Assembly (NCBI RefSeq): GCF_002086155.1 | Contig: NZ_MVHE01000012.1 | Span: 62,001 to 126,000 of the forward strand | Direction: 5' to 3' | Source of the DNA: Mycobacterium angelicum | Lineage (GTDB): Bacteria; Actinomycetota; Actinomycetes; Mycobacteriales; Mycobacteriaceae | DNA length: 64,000 nucleotides | Notes under the pieces: model-generated | What the model saw: the letters and a program-made list of their open reading frames with translations, nothing else | Databases searched by the model: none | What the model was told of the DNA's origin: nothing | Translations under genes and position numbers: made by a program | In this document: positions 57,941 through 64,000 of the stretch, piece by piece | Layout of the letters: each line of letters begins with the position of its first letter | Position numbering within the stretch: position 1 is the first letter of the stretch

Positions 57941-58456
57941 TTACTGGGCTATCCCCCGCAGGTAGGCCGCCTGGCCGAGGTGTTGCGCACAGTCGTCGAT
58001 GATGCTGACCAGTCGCGCGCTGGCGGTGACCGGCGGATCCCAGTTGGTGTCCACGACGCGCGCCAGTTCGTCGGCGGTCACGGTGCCCACGTATTCCAGG
58101 GTGAGCCCGTGCACGGCGTGGTAGTAGCCGGACAGCAGATCGGCGGGGGCTCGCACCTTAGCCACCTCTTCGGCGCCGTGGCCGTAGCCGGTGTCGTTGC
58201 GTGGCAGGTCCAGACCGAAGCGATCGACCCAGCCGTCGCGGGTCCACAGCTCCTCGACTCCGGCCAGATGGGCCACCTGGATGTCCTGGACCCGGGCACT
58301 GTGCCAGAGCAACCACGCGATGCTGTTGGCGCTCGGAGTCGGCCGGTAGTCGGCGATGTCGTCGGTAAGACCGTCGGTCAGTTCTTCGGCGTGTTCGATC
58401 AATCGGGTGAACGCGTCCCGGAGCAGTTCCTGCGCGGCGCGGTCGGTGCTAGCCAT
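57941..58456 (-). CDS. DinB-family (DUF664-like) protein, Rv0443-like
   Basis: 171 residues from the ATG at 58456, exactly the length I recall for Rv0443; the longer frame would overlap the VOC gene. A four-helix bundle with the metal-binding histidines of DinB-like proteins: NSIAWLLWHSARVQD (first), GYYHAVHG (middle) and IDDCAQHLGQAAYLRG (last). Related enzymes are mycothiol- or bacillithiol-dependent transferases. Mycothiol is made in this organism (mshA in this window), so thiol-dependent detoxification is plausible but not proved. Confidence 0.88.
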   Translation of the reverse strand: MASTDRAAQELLRDAFTRLIEHAEELTDGLTDDIADYRPTPSANSIAWLLWHSARVQDIQVAHLAGVEELWTRDGWVDRFGLDLPRNDTGYGHGAEEVAKVRAPADLLSGYYHAVHGLTLEYVGTVTADELARVVDTNWDPPVTASARLVSIIDDCAQHLGQAAYLRGIAQ

Positions 58457-58466
58457 ACCAGCGACA

Positions 58467-58838
58467 CTACGGACCGCCGTGCCAGACCGCTTCGACGTTG
58501 TTGCCATCGGGGTCGCGCACAAATGCGCCGAAGTAGCCCGGGTGGTATTCCGGCCACAGCCGTGGTGCATGCAGCGACTCGGCACCCACGCGCACTGCCG
58601 CTTCGTGGAACGCGCGCACCGCGGCCTCGTCGGCGGCTTGAAATGCGATATGGGTCTCTCGATTTGGGCCCATGGTCGAGCCCTCGGCGATCCAGAATGA
58701 CGGCTTGCCGTCGTGGCCGTAACCGATCGCGACTCCGAAATCCATTTGCCGCGAATAGCCCAGCACGGCCAGCACTGAGTCGTAGAACTCTTGCGATTTC
58801 GGATAGTCGGCGCAGTTGATTCCTAGGTGATCGATCAC
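58467..58838 (-). CDS. VOC-family (glyoxalase/dioxygenase-fold) protein
   Basis: 123 residues with two beta-alpha-beta-beta-beta units. Metal-ligand candidates are His4 in MIDHLGINCADY, His in ETHIAFQAADE and Glu in DPDGNNVEAVWHGG. FGAFVRDPDGNNVE is typical of the glyoxalase I / bleomycin-resistance superfamily. The reaction is unknown; thiol-adduct isomerisation or dioxygenation are options. Ten bases separate it from the DinB-like gene, so they are cotranscribed and may act together on a mycothiol adduct (inference). Confidence 0.88.
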   Translation of the reverse strand: MIDHLGINCADYPKSQEFYDSVLAVLGYSRQMDFGVAIGYGHDGKPSFWIAEGSTMGPNRETHIAFQAADEAAVRAFHEAAVRVGAESLHAPRLWPEYHPGYFGAFVRDPDGNNVEAVWHGGP

Positions 58839-58855
58839 GGTCGTAGATTAGTTGG

Positions 58856-60583
58856 ATGAGCTACGACCTCCTCATCCGCAACGGCACCATCGTGGACGGG
58901 CTGGGAGGTGAGCCGTATGTGGGTGACGTTGCGGTACAGGATGGCGTCATAGTCGCAGTGGGGGCGGTGAACGGTGCCACCGCCTCGCGTGAGATCGATG
59001 CCAGCGGCCTGCTGGTCACCCCGGGCTTCGTCGACCTGCACACCCACTACGACGGCCAGGCCATCTGGTCGGACCGGCTGACGCCGTCGTCGGCGCACGG
59101 CGTGACGACAGTGGTGATGGGCAACTGCGGGGTGGGCTTCGCGCCGTGCCGCTCCGAGGACCACGACGTGCTCGTCGACGTGATGGCCGGCGTGGAGGAC
59201 ATTCCCGGTGTCGTCATGACCGACGGCCTGCCGTGGACGTGGGAGACGTTCCCGGAGTATCTGGACGCCCTGGAAGCCGGCCGGCGCGATATCGATGTGG
59301 CGGCCTATCTGCCGCACTCTCCGTTGCGGGTGTACGTGATGGGTCAGCGCGGCGCCGACCGCGAGCCGGCCACCGCCGAGGACCTGGCGAAGATGCGGGC
59401 GCTGGCCAAGGAAGCGATGGAGATCGGGGCGCTGGGCTTCGCATCGTCGCGACTGACGATCCACAAGACCGAAAGCGGTTCACCGATCCCCAGCTACGAC
59501 GCGGCGCGGGAAGAGATCGAGGAGATCGCCCGCGGTGTCGTCGACGGCGGCGGCGGGCTACTGCAGTTCGTACCCGACATTCCGGCCGGCGGCTACCAGC
59601 CGGTGCTGCAGACGGTGTTCGACGTCGCCGAGGACGTCGGGCTGCCCGTCACCTTCACGTTGGTGGTCGCCAACGCCGGAGACCCGACGTGGCCGGATGC
59701 CATCACCATGATCGAAAAGGCGAACGCCGCAGGCGGCGACGTCAGCGCACAGCTGCTGCCGCGTCCGATCGGTCTGATCATCGGGCTGCAGCTCACCGCC
59801 AACCCGTTCGTGCTGTATCCGAGCTACCGCGAGATCGCGCACCTGCCGCTGTCCGAACGCGTCGCCGAAATGCGCAAGCCCGAAGTCCGTGCCCGCATTC
59901 TGGCCGACAAGCCCGGGCAGGGCCACCCGATCCTGTACGTGGCGCAGATGTGGGACTGGATTTTCCCGCTGGGCGACAACCCCGACTACGAACCCAATCC
60001 CTCCGACAGCATCGGAGCACGGGCTCGCGCGCGCGGGGTGAACCCGATGGAGGAGGCCTACGACCGGCTACTCGACGACGACGGCCGCGCGATGCTGTTG
60101 GTGGCGACGAGCAACCTGGAGAACAACTCGCTGGACACCGTCGGCAAATTGCTGCATCGCGACGATGTGGTGCTCGGGCTCGGCGACGGCGGCGCCCACT
60201 ACGGCATGATCTGCGACGCCAGCTACTCCACGTACTTCCTGGCGCACTGGGCCCGCGATCGTGCATCGGGACGGTTCACCGTCAGCGAGGCGGTCCGCGA
60301 ACTGACGTCGGTGCCGGCGCGCGTCGCCGGCCTGGGCGACCGGGGACGCATCGCCGTCGGCTATAAGGCCGACCTCAACGTCATCGACCACGCCGCGCTG
60401 CGCCTGCACAAGCCGGTGATCACCTACGACCTGCCCGCCGGCGGGCGCCGGCTGGACCAGACAGCCGAGGGTTACGTCGCGACCGTGGTGTCGGGTGAAG
60501 TGATAGCTGAGAACGGTGTTCCTACTGAGGCTCGCCCTGGCAAACTGGTACGCGGTCGCCAGTCTGCCCCCGTTTGCACCTGA
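58856..60583 (+). CDS. D-aminoacylase-like amidohydrolase
   Basis: 575 residues of the amidohydrolase superfamily, N-acyl-D-amino-acid deacylase branch. The N-terminal beta part is LLIRNGTIVDGLGGEPYVGDVAV; metal-binding HxH is in GFVDLHTHYDGQAIW. A Cys follows in VVMGNCGVGFAPC, as in the D-aminoacylase zinc site. The catalytic Asp is in LGLGDGGAHYGMICD. The substrate is an N-acyl amino acid or a cyclic amide; not resolved. It is divergent from the VOC gene across 17 bases. I recall no such gene between Rv0443 and PPE10 in H37Rv. Confidence 0.92.
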   Translation: MSYDLLIRNGTIVDGLGGEPYVGDVAVQDGVIVAVGAVNGATASREIDASGLLVTPGFVDLHTHYDGQAIWSDRLTPSSAHGVTTVVMGNCGVGFAPCRSEDHDVLVDVMAGVEDIPGVVMTDGLPWTWETFPEYLDALEAGRRDIDVAAYLPHSPLRVYVMGQRGADREPATAEDLAKMRALAKEAMEIGALGFASSRLTIHKTESGSPIPSYDAAREEIEEIARGVVDGGGGLLQFVPDIPAGGYQPVLQTVFDVAEDVGLPVTFTLVVANAGDPTWPDAITMIEKANAAGGDVSAQLLPRPIGLIIGLQLTANPFVLYPSYREIAHLPLSERVAEMRKPEVRARILADKPGQGHPILYVAQMWDWIFPLGDNPDYEPNPSDSIGARARARGVNPMEEAYDRLLDDDGRAMLLVATSNLENNSLDTVGKLLHRDDVVLGLGDGGAHYGMICDASYSTYFLAHWARDRASGRFTVSEAVRELTSVPARVAGLGDRGRIAVGYKADLNVIDHAALRLHKPVITYDLPAGGRRLDQTAEGYVATVVSGEVIAENGVPTEARPGKLVRGRQSAPVCT

Positions 60584-60663
60584 TACTGGGGAGTTGCTGA
60601 ACGCCCTCTCGCGATTATCCCGATATGCCCACGGCAATGATCGCTGCCAGGTAGTTTGAGTAG

Positions 60664-62139
60664 GTGACAAACCCGCATTTCGCGTGGTTGCCGCCAGAGA
60701 TCAATTCGGCACTGATGTTCGCCGGTCCCGGGTCGGGACCGCTGCTTGCCGCGGCCGAGGCTTGGAACGGCCTCGCCGCGGATTTGCTGTCGTCAGTGGA
60801 GTCGTTCGGCTCCGTGACGGCAGACATGACCAGCGGGTCGTGGCTGGGTCCTGCGTCGCAGGCAATGATGGCCGTCGCGACGCAGTACATGACGTGGCTG
60901 AGTGCGGCGGCAGCACAAGCGGAACAAGCGGCTGCACAGGCGACGGCCATCGCCTCCGCGTTCGAAGCGGCGCTGATGGCCACCGTGCAGCCGGCGGTTG
61001 TCGCGGCCAACCGCGGGTTGATGCAGGTGTTGGCGGCCACGAACTGGCTGGGCTTCAACACTCCCGCAATCATGGACATCGAGGCCGCATACGAGCAGAT
61101 GTGGGCGCTGGATGTCGCGGCGATGGCGGCTTATCACTTCGATGCATCGTCGGCGGCGGCACAACTGGCGCCCTGGCAGCAGGTGCTGCGCAACCTCGGC
61201 ATCGACATCAGCAAAAACGGCTTCAACTTGGGCTTCAACAACACCGGCAGCGGAAACATCGGCAACAACAACATCGGTAACAACAACTGGGGCAGCGGCA
61301 ACACCGGTAACCGCAATATGGGCAGCGGCAACACCGGCAACTTCAACCTGGGCATGGGCAACCTGGGTAGCGGCAACGTCGGCTTCGGCAATACCGGCAG
61401 CTGGGCCCTTGGGTTCGGGCTCACCGGCGACCACGCGGTCGGCTTCGGCGGCTTCAACTCAGGCAGCGGCAATGTCGGCTTCGGCAATTCGGGGACCGGC
61501 AATACCGGCCTTTTCAATTCCGGCAGCGGCAACACCGGTATCGGCAATTCCGGCTCGCTCAACAATGGTCTGGGAAACTCCACGTCCATCGGCGCGGGCG
61601 TGAGCAGTGCCAGCAGCATGACCCCTGTGCATTCCGGAGCCGACGGCAGCAGTATCAGCCCGGATGCGGGCCTGGCCAACGCCACGGGCGGCCTGGGGAC
61701 GGCGGCGCTGAGCTCGGGCCTTCTCAACTCGGCGCTGGCCAATACGGGCAGCCTGCACCCCGGCGTGGCCACCGCATTGAACTCCGGTATGACCAGCGCT
61801 GCCGCGGCCCCGGCCGCAGCGCCGGCCGCTGCGCCGGTGAGCGGTCTCGAGTCATCGCACGCCAGCGGCGCCGCTGCCCCCGCCAGTGCAACCGGCTCGG
61901 CTGCCAACTCGGGCCTGCGCACCAGCACCAGCGGCTACAGCGGTTTCTACAACTCGGGCAGCGGCGACTCGGGTTTGCGCAGCACCGCCGCACCGCGTGA
62001 GGTGGGAATCGCGCCCGCCGGCACTGGCGGCACTGCCGGCACCGGCGCCAGCATCCCGAAGTCGAACTTCTTCCCGTCGAGCGAACGTGAGATCACCGAG
62101 ACCGAGGACGGCATCCCGCTGCCGATCCAGTCGGACTGA
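60664..62139 (+). CDS. PPE10: PPE-family protein with Asn-Gly (MPTR) repeats, PPE10-like
   Basis: 491 residues from a GTG. The PPE domain (about 1-180) has [21 protein letters not shown] with the Pro-Pro-Glu motif, and the WxG turn in SGSWLGPAS. The middle (about 190-310) is made of NxGxGNxG units ([26 protein letters not shown] and so on). An Ala/Ser/Gly-rich tail ends [15 protein letters not shown]. It is secreted by an ESX system (ESX-5 for this class) and is surface-associated; PPE10 has been linked to capsule integrity. No PE partner is adjacent. Confidence 0.93.
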   Translation: MTNPHFAWLPPEINSALMFAGPGSGPLLAAAEAWNGLAADLLSSVESFGSVTADMTSGSWLGPASQAMMAVATQYMTWLSAAAAQAEQAAAQATAIASAFEAALMATVQPAVVAANRGLMQVLAATNWLGFNTPAIMDIEAAYEQMWALDVAAMAAYHFDASSAAAQLAPWQQVLRNLGIDISKNGFNLGFNNTGSGNIGNNNIGNNNWGSGNTGNRNMGSGNTGNFNLGMGNLGSGNVGFGNTGSWALGFGLTGDHAVGFGGFNSGSGNVGFGNSGTGNTGLFNSGSGNTGIGNSGSLNNGLGNSTSIGAGVSSASSMTPVHSGADGSSISPDAGLANATGGLGTAALSSGLLNSALANTGSLHPGVATALNSGMTSAAAAPAAAPAAAPVSGLESSHASGAAAPASATGSAANSGLRTSTSGYSGFYNSGSGDSGLRSTAAPREVGIAPAGTGGTAGTGASIPKSNFFPSSEREITETEDGIPLPIQSD

Positions 62140-62161
62140 TTCGTCCGCCTATCCTCGAACC

Positions 62162-62563
62162 ATGGGTGTCAAAAGGGCCAAGAAGGTAGATCTCGAACGC
62201 TTGGCCGCCGTAATGCCGGACTTCCCATTCGCCTATCTGATCACTGTCGATGACAGCTACCACGCCCACACTGTGACCGTCGAACCCGTGATGCGGGCAG
62301 CGATGGTCGACGTGGGCCTTATCGGCGGGCGCACCCGCAACAATCTCGCCGACCGCAGCGACGTGACACTGGTGTGGCCCCCGCGCGAGCCCGGCGGCTA
62401 CTCGCTCATCGTCGACGGCACTGCGGAGCTGGTTGACGCCGGCGCTGAGACAGCCCGGTTGGCGGTGGCGCCGACCCGCGCGCTGCTGCACCGCGAGGCG
62501 GACTCTCCCTCAGCTGCCAAGGGCTGTCTGCATGACTGTGTGGTGTTTTCGCTACCGGCCTAG
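62162..62563 (+). CDS. Small flavin/PNPOx-like protein, Rv0441c-like
   Basis: 133 residues from the ATG at 62162. The split-barrel pattern of pyridoxamine-5'-phosphate-oxidase-like proteins is suggested by [38 protein letters not shown] and [12 protein letters not shown]. These bind FMN, F420 or heme; no ligand can be fixed here. It lies 22 bases after PPE10 and is probably cotranscribed with it. It ends before the groEL2 terminator, which may serve both strands. Confidence 0.8.
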   Translation: MGVKRAKKVDLERLAAVMPDFPFAYLITVDDSYHAHTVTVEPVMRAAMVDVGLIGGRTRNNLADRSDVTLVWPPREPGGYSLIVDGTAELVDAGAETARLAVAPTRALLHREADSPSAAKGCLHDCVVFSLPA

Positions 62564-62658
62564 CTGGCTGCGCGTCGAGGCTGCGGTGCTGACGCCGAGC
62601 CTGCACTGAGCGCGTGCTCCCGGGTCGGTCGGTGGCGGTGTGCGCAGTCTCGGCGATA

Positions 62659-62698
62659 CGAAAAAGCCCGGCCTGCGTTCGCAGGCCGGGCTTTTTCG
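62659..62698. terminator. Strong bidirectional terminator between Rv0441c and groEL2
   Basis: CGAAAAAGCCCGGCCTGC (62659-62676) pairs with GCAGGCCGGGCTTTTTCG (62681-62698) around a 4-base loop. A GC-rich stem with A-run and T-run on the two sides gives a U-tract in both directions. It lies just 3' of the groEL2 stop and about 95 bases after the Rv0441c stop, and should end both transcripts. Confidence 0.93.
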
Positions 62699-62707
62699 TT
62701 CCAGGAC

Positions 62708-64000
<1,293 letters not shown>

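Overview
The window is a contiguous piece of a high-GC mycobacterial chromosome, most likely from a slow-growing, non-tuberculosis-complex Mycobacterium. The basis is near-complete synteny, in inverted orientation, with the part of the M. tuberculosis H37Rv map I remember as Rv0493c to Rv0440. Genus-specific genes support this: senX3-regX3, mshA, hbhA, pcaA, ramB, mmpS4-mmpL4, ufaA1, sigK-rskA, a PPE protein with pentapeptide-like Asn-Gly repeats, and groEL2. Rv numbers are recognised from memory of protein sequences, not from a search.

Layout. 1-3090: a three-gene overlapping operon ending in a GMC oxidoreductase. 3087-9255: the SenX3-RegX3 phosphate-responsive two-component system with a repeat-borne small ORF between its genes, then gpm1, a YbjN-like protein, mshA (mycothiol synthesis) and a ROK-type regulator. 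9416-16515: a short-chain dehydrogenase, an L,D-transpeptidase lipoprotein, murB, a nitrilase-family hydrolase, deoC and small envelope proteins. 16548-19550: a tandem array of hairpin-forming repeats, hbhA, an HTH regulator and a DUF445 membrane protein. 19663-24054: a TetR regulator, pcaA (cyclopropanation of mycolic acids), fadB2 and icl. 24317-28942: a thioesterase, ramB (regulator of the glyoxylate shunt) and lpdC.

Regions that do not match the H37Rv order I remember: 29051-32268 (unknown protein, TetR, PucR-type regulator), 37428-38147 (DedA membrane protein), 39910-43873 (cysteine-rich small protein, DMT exporter, fluoroacetyl-CoA-thioesterase-like hotdog enzyme, aberrant acyl-CoA dehydrogenase, and a divergent alpha/beta hydrolase), and 57065-60583 in part (membrane protein, VOC protein, amidohydrolase). 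The umaA and Rv0488 genes expected from H37Rv are absent.

43879-51616 holds two MmpS-MmpL export pairs pointing away from each other around one TetR gene. A near-perfect 16-bp inverted repeat lies in the divergent promoter. Rv0455c, a secreted factor for siderophore release, lies nearby at 39185. The plus-strand half continues into Rv0449c-Rv0448c-ufaA1-Rv0446c (lipid modification) and then sigK-rskA. The window closes with PPE10, a small flavin/PLP-oxidase-like protein, and the 3' part of groEL2 behind a strong hairpin terminator.

Best candidates for something undescribed: (1) the 40228-43873 acyl-CoA cassette, whose hotdog enzyme keeps the FlK catalytic triad while the dehydrogenase lacks the usual catalytic glutamate; (2) the double MmpS/MmpL locus under one operator; (3) the hairpin repeat array beside hbhA; (4) the 34-codon ORF carried by repeats between senX3 and regX3.
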